64,000 nt of DNA from Nocardioides cynanchi (GCF_008761635.1 NZ_CP044344.1:620001-684000), one strand, 5' to 3'; shown: positions 41,834 through 49,746, counted from the first letter of the stretch. A program made the numbers and translations. The notes: a model not told the origin generated them from the sequence alone.

Positions 41834-43002
41834 GCACCCGGCTGCGGCCGCGGCTGCCCGCCGAGGAGGACTTCACCTCGTGGCTGCGGAGCCCCGCGGT
41901 GACGGCGCGGATCGGCCTCTGGCTCGGCATCGCCTTCGGGCTCGCCTTCGTCACCGGTCTGGTCAGCCATTGGGCCCAGACGCCGTCGCCGTGGCTGGCG
42001 TTCCCGACCAGCCCGGCCTGGGGCTACCGCGTCACCCAAGGGCTGCACGTCGTCTCGGGGACCGCCGCCGTGCCCCTGCTGCTGGTCAAGCTCTGGACGG
42101 TCTTCCCCAAGCTGCTCGCCCGGCCGCCGCGCGACCGGCGCGACCTCGTCCTGCACGGCCTGGAGCGGGTGTCGATCGCCGTGCTGGTCGCAGCCGCGAT
42201 CTTCCAGCTCGCGACAGGTCTGGCCAACGCGGCCCAGTGGTATCCCTGGACCTTCAACTTCCGGCCCACCCACTACGCGCTCGCCTGGGTCGCGATCGGC
42301 GCGCTGCTCGTGCACATCGCGGTCAAGCTGCCGGTGATCCGGGCGGCGCTCGGCGCCGACGTCGAGAGCACGACCCAGGACCGCGCCACGATGGCAGCGG
42401 GCCCCGGGGTGATGACCAGGCGCGGGCTCCTGCGCACCACCTGGGCCGCGACCGGGGTGGCGGTGCTGGCGACCGCGGGCGCCACCGTCCCGTGGCTGCG
42501 CCGGGTCTCGGTGCTCGGCGTGCGCTCCGGAGACGGTCCGGCCGGCGTGCCGATCAACCACAGTGCCGCCTACCGCAAGGTCGTCGCGGCCGCCACCAGC
42601 CCGTCGTACCGGCTGACGGTGGTGTACGGCGCCAACCAGGTCGCGCTCACCCTCGCCGACCTGCGGGCGATGCCACAGACGACGGCGTCGCTGCCGATCG
42701 CGTGCGTCGAGGGCTGGAGCGCCGGGGCGACCTGGACGGGCGTCCCCGTGCGTCACCTGCTCGACCTGGTCGGCGCACCCGGCGGCAGCCACGTGACCGT
42801 CACGTCGCTCCAGGAGTCCGGCGGCGAGCGGGTCAGCACGCTCGAGCCGAACTTCTCCGACCACCCGCACACCCTGCTCGCCCTGCGGCTCCACGGCGAG
42901 ACCCTCTCGCTGGACCACGGCTTCCCCTGCCGCCTGATCGCGCCGGATCGACCCGGCGTGCTCCAGACCAAGTGGGTCGCCCGGCTGGACGTGACCACAT
43001 GA
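41830..43002 (+). CDS. Membrane-anchored molybdopterin-dependent oxidoreductase (sulfite-oxidase fold)
   Basis: 390 residues. The N-terminal third has four or five helices with spaced histidines (QGLHVVSG, LVLHGLERVS, PTHYALAWVA, LLVHIAVKL), resembling a cytochrome b561/MsrQ-like haem domain. A linker carries TRRGLLRTTWAATGVAVLA, a twin-Arg-like helix near residue 200. The C-terminal part is the Mo-cofactor domain: SLPIACVEGWSAGATWTGVPVRHLL with the Mo-ligand cysteine C292, and LDHGFPCRLIAPDRPG. The fold is shared by sulfite oxidase and the methionine-sulfoxide reductase MsrP. A fused electron-donor domain suggests a membrane-fed reductase. ATGA overlaps both ends. Confidence 0.88.
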   Translation: MSTRLRPRLPAEEDFTSWLRSPAVTARIGLWLGIAFGLAFVTGLVSHWAQTPSPWLAFPTSPAWGYRVTQGLHVVSGTAAVPLLLVKLWTVFPKLLARPPRDRRDLVLHGLERVSIAVLVAAAIFQLATGLANAAQWYPWTFNFRPTHYALAWVAIGALLVHIAVKLPVIRAALGADVESTTQDRATMAAGPGVMTRRGLLRTTWAATGVAVLATAGATVPWLRRVSVLGVRSGDGPAGVPINHSAAYRKVVAAATSPSYRLTVVYGANQVALTLADLRAMPQTTASLPIACVEGWSAGATWTGVPVRHLLDLVGAPGGSHVTVTSLQESGGERVSTLEPNFSDHPHTLLALRLHGETLSLDHGFPCRLIAPDRPGVLQTKWVARLDVTT

Positions 43003-43469
43003 CCGCGTCGGTGCGGGTCGCCGCGGCCGTGGTCGGCGTCGCGATGGCGGCGTACGGCGCGCTGCGGCTGCTGGACCTCGGCTGGGCCAACACCTGGGAC
43101 ACGATCCAGTGGCTGGTGGGCGGGGTGGTGCTCCACGACGGGGTCTTCGCCGGGCTGACCCTGGCTGCCGCCTTCGTGGCGCTGCGGCTCGTGCCCCGCG
43201 ACCGGTTGGCGCCGGTGGTGGTCGCGCTGGTCGTCCTGGTCCCGACCACCCTGCTCGCGATCCCCGAGCTCGGCCGCTTCGGCGCCCGCGCCGACAACCC
43301 CACGCTGCTCGACCGGCACTACTGGCTCGGCTGGTTCGCCCTCGTCGCCGTGGTGCTCGTGGCGGTGCTGGCCGGGATACTGCTGTCGTCGTACGCCGGT
43401 CGCGGACGACGCCGGCCGGTGGGCCGGTCAGCGGGAGGTGACGATGGCCAGGGTGCTCGTGGTCGATGA
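42999..43469 (+). CDS. Small membrane protein of the Mo-oxidoreductase operon
   Basis: 156 residues with four hydrophobic helices (about 5-25, 35-65, 68-85 and 115-135) and a basic, Gly-rich C-terminal tail. WANTWDTIQWLVGGVVLHDGVF contains a conserved-looking Trp-rich loop. I do not recognise a family. Start ATG in the ATGA overlap with the oxidoreductase gene; its end overlaps the response-regulator gene by 26 nt. It may be a partner subunit of the oxidoreductase. Confidence 0.8.
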   Translation: MTASVRVAAAVVGVAMAAYGALRLLDLGWANTWDTIQWLVGGVVLHDGVFAGLTLAAAFVALRLVPRDRLAPVVVALVVLVPTTLLAIPELGRFGARADNPTLLDRHYWLGWFALVAVVLVAVLAGILLSSYAGRGRRRPVGRSAGGDDGQGARGR

Positions 43470-44133
43470 CGACGTGACCGTGCGCGAGGTGGTGGTCACC
43501 TACCTCCGCGCCGCGGGGTACGACGTGGAGGAGGCTGCCGACGGCGAGGCGGCGCTGTCGCTGCTGCGGGCCGAGCCGGCCGACCTGCTGGTGCTCGACC
43601 TGATGCTGCCCGGGATCGACGGGCTGGAGGTCTGCCAGCGGATCCGGGCCGGCGGCGACGACCTGCCGGTGATCATGCTGACCGCTCTCGGCTCGGAGAC
43701 CGACCGCGTGGTCGGGCTCGAGCACGGTGCCGACGACTACGTGACCAAGCCGTTCAGCCCCCGCGAGCTCGTGCTCCGTGTCGAGTCGGTGCTCCGGCGT
43801 GCCGGCGAACGCGCCGGAGGCGGTGTCCGCGGCGCGGTCAGCGACGGCGACCTCGTGGTCGACTCGACCGAGCACACGGTCAGCCTGGCCGGGGAGCGGC
43901 TGTCGCTGACGGCGCGCGAGTTCGACCTGCTGCGGTTCTTCCTGTCCCACCCCGGGCAGGCGTTCTCGCGGGAGGAGCTGCTCGCGAAGGTCTGGGGCTG
44001 GTCGTTCGGTGACCAGTCCACCGTCACCGTGCACGTACGCCGCCTGCGCGAGAAGATCGAGCGAGACCCGACCCATCCGGTGCGGCTGGCGACGGTGTGG
44101 GGCGTGGGCTACCGCTGGGAGTCCGCGACATGA
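43444..44133 (+). CDS. OmpR/PhoB-family response regulator
   Basis: 229 residues from the ATG at 43444, chosen because GGGAGG lies 5 nt upstream; a GTG at 43438 is the ribosome site itself. Receiver domain with acidic pocket VVDDD, phospho-acceptor D52 in VLDLMLPGIDG, and the switch lysine in YVTKPFSPREL. C-terminal winged helix (about 130-229) with SLTAREFDLLRFFLSHPGQ and VTVHVRRLREKIE. The histidine kinase gene follows with an ATGA overlap. Being in the operon of the glycosyltransferase and Mo-enzyme genes suggests that it regulates them. Confidence 0.94.
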   Translation: MARVLVVDDDVTVREVVVTYLRAAGYDVEEAADGEAALSLLRAEPADLLVLDLMLPGIDGLEVCQRIRAGGDDLPVIMLTALGSETDRVVGLEHGADDYVTKPFSPRELVLRVESVLRRAGERAGGGVRGAVSDGDLVVDSTEHTVSLAGERLSLTAREFDLLRFFLSHPGQAFSREELLAKVWGWSFGDQSTVTVHVRRLREKIERDPTHPVRLATVWGVGYRWESAT

Positions 44134-45257
44134 CCTCCGACCAGCTCACCATCATCTGGACCACGGCGGCCTGGTCCGGCGGTGTGGGTGTGGTCGGCGG
44201 CGTGCTGCTCTGGCTCGGCCGGCGCGCCTCGGTGCGCTGGCTGACCGTGGGCGTCGCCGCGGTCGCGGTGGCCGCTGTGCTGGCCGGCACGCTGGCGACC
44301 GCCCGGGCGATGTTCCTGTCGCGTCACGACCTCGGTGTCGTCGCGCTGGTCGCGACCGTCGCCGGCCTGGTCGCCCTGGTCTTCGCGCTGGCCGTCGGCA
44401 GTGCGCTCGCCGGCTGGTCGCGCAACCTCCAGGAGGAGGCACGGCGGTTCGGCGACCACGGCTCCTTCCCACCTTCGCGGAGCGGGCCGGCCGAGTTCGC
44501 CGAGCTCTCCGAGGAGCTGCGGCGCACCAGCGAACGCCTCGCGCAGTCGCGGGACCGCGAGGTGGCGCTGGAGCAGTCGCGACGCGAGCTGGTCTCCTGG
44601 GTCTCCCACGACCTGCGCACGCCGCTGGCGGGCCTCCGCGCGATGACCGAGGCGCTGGAGGACGGGCTGGCCGACGACCCGAGCCGCTACCACGCCCAGA
44701 TGCGCGCCGAGGTCGAGCGGATGGTCCGGATGGTCGACGACCTCTTCGAGCTCTCGCGGATCCACGCGGGCGTGATGAAGCTCAGCCCGCAGCCCGTGGC
44801 CCTCGGCGACGTCGTGAGCGAGGCGCTGGCCAGCGCCGACTCCGTGGCCCGGGCCCAGGGGGTCCGCCTCGGCGGGATGGTCGACGAGGGCGTCCTGGTC
44901 ACCGCCGACCCCGCCGGCCTGTCGCGGGTGGTGTCCAACCTGCTGATGAACGCGATCCGGCACACCCCGGCCGACGGGGTGGTCGAGGTGCACGGGCGAG
45001 CCGTGCCGGAGGGGGTGGAGCTCACGGTCACCGACGGGTGCGGCGGCATGGCACCGGAGGACATGCACCGGGTCTTCGACGTGGCCTGGCAGGGGAGTGC
45101 GGCGCGGACGCCCGGGGCGCTCGACGCCCCGATCGGCGGAGCCGGTGCGGGGCTCGGCCTGGCCATCGTGAAGGGGATCGTGGAGGCCCACCTGGGGCAG
45201 GTCGCGGTCGACAACCACGAGCCTGGCTGCCGGTTCCTGGTCACCTTGCCGGCCTGA
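44130..45257 (+). CDS. Sensor histidine kinase
   Basis: 375 residues. Three hydrophobic helices near residues 5-24, 35-55 and 68-95 with very short loops, so little or no extracytoplasmic sensor domain and sensing probably in the membrane. A HAMP-like linker follows; the dimerisation helix has SWVSHDLRTPLAGLRAMTE with H160. The ATPase domain shows VVSNLLMNAIRHTP (N box), TDGCGGMAPEDMHRVF (G1) and GLGLAIVKGIVEAH (G2). Cognate of the overlapping response regulator. An intramembrane-sensing kinase fits envelope stress or redox signals from the neighbouring Mo enzyme; this is inference. Confidence 0.93.
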   Translation: MTSDQLTIIWTTAAWSGGVGVVGGVLLWLGRRASVRWLTVGVAAVAVAAVLAGTLATARAMFLSRHDLGVVALVATVAGLVALVFALAVGSALAGWSRNLQEEARRFGDHGSFPPSRSGPAEFAELSEELRRTSERLAQSRDREVALEQSRRELVSWVSHDLRTPLAGLRAMTEALEDGLADDPSRYHAQMRAEVERMVRMVDDLFELSRIHAGVMKLSPQPVALGDVVSEALASADSVARAQGVRLGGMVDEGVLVTADPAGLSRVVSNLLMNAIRHTPADGVVEVHGRAVPEGVELTVTDGCGGMAPEDMHRVFDVAWQGSAARTPGALDAPIGGAGAGLGLAIVKGIVEAHLGQVAVDNHEPGCRFLVTLPA

Positions 45258-45297
45258 GCCCTTGCCAACCGTCCCCGACCGTCGAACCATCTAGGTC

Positions 45298-46410
45298 ATG
45301 GCGCGTCAGCCGGTGCGGTACCAGGAGCCGGGCTCCGACGTCATCTACGTCGGGAGCCCGCCCCCTGACCCGCGCACCCGGCGCCGGCGGCGCGCCGTGG
45401 CGCTGGCCGTCACCGGCGTCGTACTCGTGGGGGCGGCGATCGTCGTCGCGGCGGTCCGGTCGCACCCCGACCCGGCCGCGGCGCCCGGCCGACTGGGCCC
45501 CGACCGGGGCCTTCCCGGAGGAGGTACGTCGTCGACGGGAGGCGGCCGCGGTCCCGGTCTGCCGGCAGCAGACCTGCACGCCAACGGCGTACTGGTCGGG
45601 GTCGGCGGTGGGGGAGTCGCGCACGTGCGCGACCTGCACGTGCCGCCGCTGACGCCGGACTCGTCGCCGACCTGGTCGCCCGACGGGTCCCGGATCGCGG
45701 TGCTCGACCGGGGCTGGATCCGGATCACGCGGGTCGCCACCGGAGCCTCGCACCGGGTCGCCTGCCCCTCGTGCCAGCAGATCGCCTGGTCACCGGACGG
45801 CAGGTCGTTCGCAGCCGCTCCGGTCGAGGACGGCGCGCTCGGCCTGGTCGACGCGGGCAGCGGAGAGCTGACCACCTTCCCGGCTCCCCAGGCCGGAGCC
45901 GTGCTCTCGCTGACCTGGGCGCCCGACTCGAGCCGGCTGGCCTACCTCGCCAACGCCGGGCAGGGCCACTCGGGGATCTTCACGGTCAGTGCCGACGGGA
46001 CCGACGCGACCGAGGTGCTCGGCCTGCAGACGCGCTACCCGGGCGGCCACTCCGGCGCGACCCGGGTGCTCCTCGTGCGCTGGTCGCCGACCGGCCGGCG
46101 GCTGGCCGTGCTGACCGCCACCCCCGACCCGCCCACCAGCCCGCCGCCGATCACCGGCTACCGCCTGCGTGTGGTGACCATGGACCCCGACGGCTCGCGC
46201 CTCCGTGCCCTGATCGGCGACGGCCGCTGCGTGTGCTCGGGATTCTCCCCGGACCTCGCCTGGTCTCCGGACGGTACGACGCTCGCGGTCCTCGCCGAGC
46301 ACCACCGGGCCGCGGTGCAGCGAGCCGACGGAGGCGGGGACCCGGTGCAGATCCGCTTCGTCACGGGGCGGCCGGGTGCGGCCCTCACCTGGCAGCCGCT
46401 GCCGGGCTGA
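45298..46410 (+). CDS. Membrane-anchored TolB/WD40-like beta-propeller protein
   Basis: 370 residues. A basic N-terminus (TRRRRRAVAL) and one helix (about 34-52) anchor it, with the propeller outside. Blade motifs of the PD40 type recur: SPTWSPDGSRIAVLD, QIAWSPDGRSF, LTWAPDSSRLAYL, VRWSPTGRRLAVL, LAWSPDGTTLAVL. At about 45490-45590 the reading frame has far more A/T-ending codons than its surroundings, while another frame there looks more coding-like, so two compensating indels are possible. It follows the kinase by 40 nt and may belong with that operon. Function unknown. Confidence 0.78.
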   Translation: MARQPVRYQEPGSDVIYVGSPPPDPRTRRRRRAVALAVTGVVLVGAAIVVAAVRSHPDPAAAPGRLGPDRGLPGGGTSSTGGGRGPGLPAADLHANGVLVGVGGGGVAHVRDLHVPPLTPDSSPTWSPDGSRIAVLDRGWIRITRVATGASHRVACPSCQQIAWSPDGRSFAAAPVEDGALGLVDAGSGELTTFPAPQAGAVLSLTWAPDSSRLAYLANAGQGHSGIFTVSADGTDATEVLGLQTRYPGGHSGATRVLLVRWSPTGRRLAVLTATPDPPTSPPPITGYRLRVVTMDPDGSRLRALIGDGRCVCSGFSPDLAWSPDGTTLAVLAEHHRAAVQRADGGGDPVQIRFVTGRPGAALTWQPLPG

Positions 46411-46452
46411 GCAATCTGCGCGGTTGTCGCCGTGACGGCGACGGATGCGAAG

Positions 46453-47610
46453 ATGGAGCGCGTGACCAGCAAGGAGGGCCTCTTGGAGCCCGACACCAAG
46501 GACTGGACGTGGGTGCTCGGGCGCCGCTGCGAAGAGTGCGGGCTCGACGTCTCCACCGTCGAACGACACGACCTGCCGCACGCCTTCCGGGCCAATGCGC
46601 AGGTGTGGCTGGCCCTGCTGGCCGACCCGAGCGCGGCGGAGCGCACGCTGCCGCACCGCTGGTCCACCCTGGAGTACGCCTGCCACGTGCACGACGTCCA
46701 CCAGATCTTCCACGACCGGGTCTCCTCGATGCTGGTCGAGGACACCCCGCACTTCGCCAACTGGGACCAGGACGAGACCGCGCTCGAGAAGCGCTACGCC
46801 AGCCAGATGCCTTCCATCATCGGCCCCACGCTGGTGGCCGCGGCCTACGCGGTCGGCGACCTCTACGCGTCCGTGCCCCCGCTCTCGTGGCACCGGCGGG
46901 GCCTGCGCAGCGACGGCAGCGAGTTCACCGTGGAGTCGCTGGGGCGCTACCACCTGCACGACGTGGTCCACCACCTGCACGACGTGCGCGCCGCGGCGCG
47001 GGCGGCCACGGTGCGTGCCTACGACGCCTTCGCCGCCGACTACCGCGCGGGCACTCCGGACCTGCCGGTGCCCGTGGCCACGGCCGTCAGCCGCTTCGCC
47101 GCGGTGCTGCCTCCCGGGGCGAGGGTGCTCGAGATCGGCAGCGGTCCCGGACGTGACGCCAGGGCGCTGGAGGAAGCAGGTCTCTCGGTGCGCCGTACCG
47201 ACGTGACCCCGGCCTTCGTGGACCTGCTCCGCCGGTCCGGTCACGACGCCGACGTCGTCGACCCGCTCACCGACGACCTGTCCGACCCGGCCGTCCCCGG
47301 CACGCCGTACGACGCGGTGTGGGCAGGCGCCTGTCTGCTGCACGTCGACCGCGACGACCTGACCACCGTGCTGGGTCGGCTCGCCGGAGCCACCCGCGCC
47401 GGCGGGCTGCTCTACGCGTCGCTGAAGGAGGGAGACGGGGAGAGCTGGTCGGTGCACGGCAGCATCGCGGCACCGCGGTTCTTCACCTACTGGCAGGAGG
47501 GTCCGCTGCGCGAGGCGGTCTCCGCGGCCGGGTGGTCGGTCGAGCACATCGGCCACGGCGACGGGCTGCGCGGGGAGCGCTGGCTCGAGGTGTTGGCGAC
47601 ACGCCAGTGA
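46453..47610 (+). CDS. DinB-domain/SAM-methyltransferase fusion protein
   Basis: 385 residues. The N-terminal half (about 1-190) is a DinB-type bundle: EECGLDVSTVERHDLPHAFRAN, WSTLEYACHVHDVHQIFHDRV near residue 73 and YHLHDVVHHLHDVRAA near 170 with multiple histidines for metal. The C-terminal half is a class I methyltransferase: RVLEIGSGPGRDARALEEAG near residue 226, RRTDVTPAFVDLLRR, DAVWAGACLLHVDRDDL. The start is not certain: ATG 46453, GTG 46462 (GGAG upstream) and GTG 46432 share the frame. It overlaps the DUF3046 gene by GTGA. The fusion suggests a thiol-linked methylation, not demonstrated. Confidence 0.85.
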   Translation: MERVTSKEGLLEPDTKDWTWVLGRRCEECGLDVSTVERHDLPHAFRANAQVWLALLADPSAAERTLPHRWSTLEYACHVHDVHQIFHDRVSSMLVEDTPHFANWDQDETALEKRYASQMPSIIGPTLVAAAYAVGDLYASVPPLSWHRRGLRSDGSEFTVESLGRYHLHDVVHHLHDVRAAARAATVRAYDAFAADYRAGTPDLPVPVATAVSRFAAVLPPGARVLEIGSGPGRDARALEEAGLSVRRTDVTPAFVDLLRRSGHDADVVDPLTDDLSDPAVPGTPYDAVWAGACLLHVDRDDLTTVLGRLAGATRAGGLLYASLKEGDGESWSVHGSIAAPRFFTYWQEGPLREAVSAAGWSVEHIGHGDGLRGERWLEVLATRQ

Positions 47611-47801
47611 GGCACACCGAGTTCTGGTCCCGGATGGACGCCGCGCTGGGGCCGGCGTACGCGCGGGCCTGGGCCGAGCAGTTCGTGATCGGTGACCTCG
47701 GCGGGCGCACCGCCACCGAGGCGCTGGCAGCCGGGGAGCCTCCCAAGCAGGTCTGGGCCGCGGTCTGGCGGGCGCTCGGGCTGCCCGCGTCCGAGCGTTG
47801 A
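47607..47801 (+). CDS. DUF3046 family protein
   Basis: 64 residues, too short to show more than one domain: RHTEFWSRMDAALGPAYARA, then FVIGDLGGRTATEALAAGEP and KQVWAAVWRALGLP. This is the small actinobacterial DUF3046 family that habitually sits next to recA. Here a LysE gene and a GNAT gene separate it from recA. GTG start in the GTGA overlap with the methyltransferase fusion. Function unknown. Confidence 0.9.
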   Translation: MRHTEFWSRMDAALGPAYARAWAEQFVIGDLGGRTATEALAAGEPPKQVWAAVWRALGLPASER

Positions 47802-47808
47802 CGGGGCC

Positions 47809-48444
47809 TCAGCCCTCGGTGGCCAGCCGGAGACCGAAGCCGACCAGCACGAGCCCGGTCAGGGTGTCGAGCCGGCGCCGGATCCGCGGAGCGACCATCC
47901 ACGCGGAGACCGTCGCCGACAGGGCGATCAGGCCGACGAAGTAGAGCGCGGTCAGCACCGCGAACCACGCGCCGAGGGCGAGCGTCGTCCAGCCGACCGA
48001 GTAGCCGCCCGGCACGAAGCCCGGCAGGAAGCTGACGAAGAAGACGCCGACCTTCGGGTTGAGGATGTCGGTCAGGAAGCCCGCCCCGAAGCCCGAGCCG
48101 CCGAGCATCGGGGCCGGCGCCATCGGACCGTCGCCCTCGACCGCGACCTCGGCCTGGGTACGGCGTACCGACAGCAGGGAGCGCGCGCCGATCCAGAGCA
48201 GGTAGCAGGCTCCGGCGATCTTCAGCACGTCGTAGCCGACCTGGCTGGCGCGCAGGAGGGCCGAGAGGCCCAGGGCGGTGGCGACGATCCAGACCACCAG
48301 CCCGCAGAGCACTCCGGCTGCGGTCCGGGCGCCGCCCGCGCGGCCCCCGCGCACGAGACCGCGCACCACGACCAGGCTGTCGGGCCCGGGGAGCAGGACG
48401 ATCAGGACCGACGCCAGGGTGAAGGAGACGAAGGCGACGAGCAC
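47809..48444 (-). CDS. LysE-family amino-acid exporter
   Basis: 211 residues with six hydrophobic helices. The N-terminal LIVLLPGPDSLVVVRGLVRGG carries the family motif around residue 22. DVLKIAGACYLLWIGARSLLS and FLTDILNPKVGVFFVSFLPGF are typical of the LysE/RhtB family. The proteins export amino acids such as lysine, arginine, homoserine or threonine; the substrate is not predictable. The GTG at 48444 lies 6 nt after TAGATT on the minus strand; that hexamer contains the stop codon of the GNAT gene. Confidence 0.92.
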   Translation of the reverse strand: MLVAFVSFTLASVLIVLLPGPDSLVVVRGLVRGGRAGGARTAAGVLCGLVVWIVATALGLSALLRASQVGYDVLKIAGACYLLWIGARSLLSVRRTQAEVAVEGDGPMAPAPMLGGSGFGAGFLTDILNPKVGVFFVSFLPGFVPGGYSVGWTTLALGAWFAVLTALYFVGLIALSATVSAWMVAPRIRRRLDTLTGLVLVGFGLRLATEG

Positions 48445-48456
48445 GACGGCAATCTA
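48445..48456 (-). promoter_or_regulatory. Leaderless promoter of the LysE gene
   Basis: Minus-strand TAGATT (48451-48456) is followed by 6 nt and the GTG at 48444. Its TAG is also the stop codon of the upstream GNAT gene. Confidence 0.55.
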
Positions 48457-49497
48457 GCGAGGATCGGCGCCGTGGCCGGGCGTCTCGGGATCCGTCAGCT
48501 GCTTCTGGAAGTCGCCCACGATCTCCCGGACCTCGAAGCCCAGAGCCTCGTTGATCGCCACCATCTGCCTGTTCGTCTCGGCGTTCGTGGTGGTGATCAG
48601 GCGCTTGGTCGGGAAGCGCTCGCCGATCGCGCGCAGCTGAGCGCACTTCACGGCCATGCCGAGGCGGTGTCCTCGGTGCGCGGGGTGGACCAGCGTGCCC
48701 CACTGGTCCACGTGGTCGGCCCCGTCGGCGCTGGCCGCTGCGACGGCGTAGCCGACGACCTCACCGGAGCCATCGAGGGCGTAGGCGCCCACCCGGGTGC
48801 GCCCGGACGCCCTCAGGTCGCGGTCCTGGGCGGCCAGCTCGGCGACGGTGTCCTGGCCGGCCTCGACGTCGAGCTCTCCGCTGGGCGCCTCGAGGGAGAG
48901 TCGGTTCTTGAGAGCGACGTACGACGGGGCCAGGTCCGGCGGCACCGGTCCCACGACGACCCGGACGTCGTACGCCGTGTGGTGGGGCGCCGCGTCGGCC
49001 GCCAGCCGCTCGAGCAGGGTCGGGTCGGCAGGCAGGGCGAGTCGACGCTCGACCTCGGTGTTCACCAGGGTGTAGCCGAGACGCTCGGCGAAGCGACGGT
49101 TCGGCCCCGACCGGTCCGCCCCGATCCGGGTCTGGGCCTGGCAGACGGCGCGGCCCCAGGAGCGGAGCTGCTGCTCGCCGTGGGCGACCAGCTGGGTGCC
49201 GACCCCGCGGCGGGCGTGGTGCGGATCGACCCAGATCCACAGCCGGGCGGTGCGGACGTCGGCCCGGCTGTCTCCGGTGACCAGGGACTCACCGACCATG
49301 GTGTCCCCGAGGAAGGCCCCGAAGCCGTCCCAGCGGTAGCCGCCGTCACGAGAGCTGAGCATCGCCACGGCGTCCTCGCGGGAGTACAGCGGGGTGTCGG
49401 GATCCTCGGCTCGCTCAGCAGCGGCGTACACCTCCTGGAAGGCGTCCATGTCGGCGTCGTCGAGCGGATCGACCGGACGGATCACGAGAGTGGGCAC
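48454..49497 (-). CDS. Tandem GNAT-domain acetyltransferase
   Basis: 347 residues with two GNAT folds. In the first, ARLWIWVDPHHARRGVGTQLVAHGEQQL near residue 90 has the acetyl-CoA motif RRGVGT. In the second, WGTLVHPAHRGHRLGMAVKCAQL near residue 285 has RGHRLG, followed by TNAETNRQMVAINEALGF. Double-GNAT proteins include mycothiol synthase-like and antibiotic-modifying enzymes; this one lacks features that decide between them. The start is the GTG at 49497 (PTLVIRPVDP), without a good ribosome site. It is divergent from recA, whose LexA box is about 70 bp away. Confidence 0.88.
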   Translation of the reverse strand: MPTLVIRPVDPLDDADMDAFQEVYAAAERAEDPDTPLYSREDAVAMLSSRDGGYRWDGFGAFLGDTMVGESLVTGDSRADVRTARLWIWVDPHHARRGVGTQLVAHGEQQLRSWGRAVCQAQTRIGADRSGPNRRFAERLGYTLVNTEVERRLALPADPTLLERLAADAAPHHTAYDVRVVVGPVPPDLAPSYVALKNRLSLEAPSGELDVEAGQDTVAELAAQDRDLRASGRTRVGAYALDGSGEVVGYAVAAASADGADHVDQWGTLVHPAHRGHRLGMAVKCAQLRAIGERFPTKRLITTTNAETNRQMVAINEALGFEVREIVGDFQKQLTDPETPGHGADPR

Positions 49498-49565
49498 GCC
49501 GCCACGGTCCCCGCCGCGGGTCGGGCCGCGCAACCTGGTTTCCGGGTCGGCGTGTCGGCATCGGG

Positions 49566-49581
49566 TCGAACACGTGTTCGG
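49566..49581. promoter_or_regulatory. LexA (SOS) box upstream of recA
   Basis: TCGAACACGTGTTCGG matches the actinobacterial LexA consensus in all but the last base. A TTAGAT -10-like hexamer begins 2 nt downstream (49583-49588), so LexA would occlude this promoter. Confidence 0.88.
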
Positions 49582-49648
49582 GTTAGATGGGTCCTGCACC
49601 CGATGGCTCCGGACGGTTCTCCACAGCCCGCAGCACGCGTCCTGCCCA

Positions 49649-49671
49649 TTGTCGGTGGCCCGGTCTAGCGT
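49649..49671 (+). promoter_or_regulatory. RecA-NDp (PafBC-type) damage-inducible promoter of recA
   Basis: TTGTCGGTG (49649-49657), exactly 8 nt, then TAGCGT (49666-49671) matches the mycobacterial RecA-NDp motif TTGTCRGTG-N8-TAnnnT, which is recognised with the help of PafBC independently of LexA. It is the promoter nearer to recA and leaves a leader of about 70 nt. Confidence 0.8.
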
Positions 49672-49746
49672 CTGGCCGGACGACGAGATCACGCACAGAC
49701 CGAGCACAGCGAGACGGGACAGGGTCCCGGAAGAGGATGGACAGAC

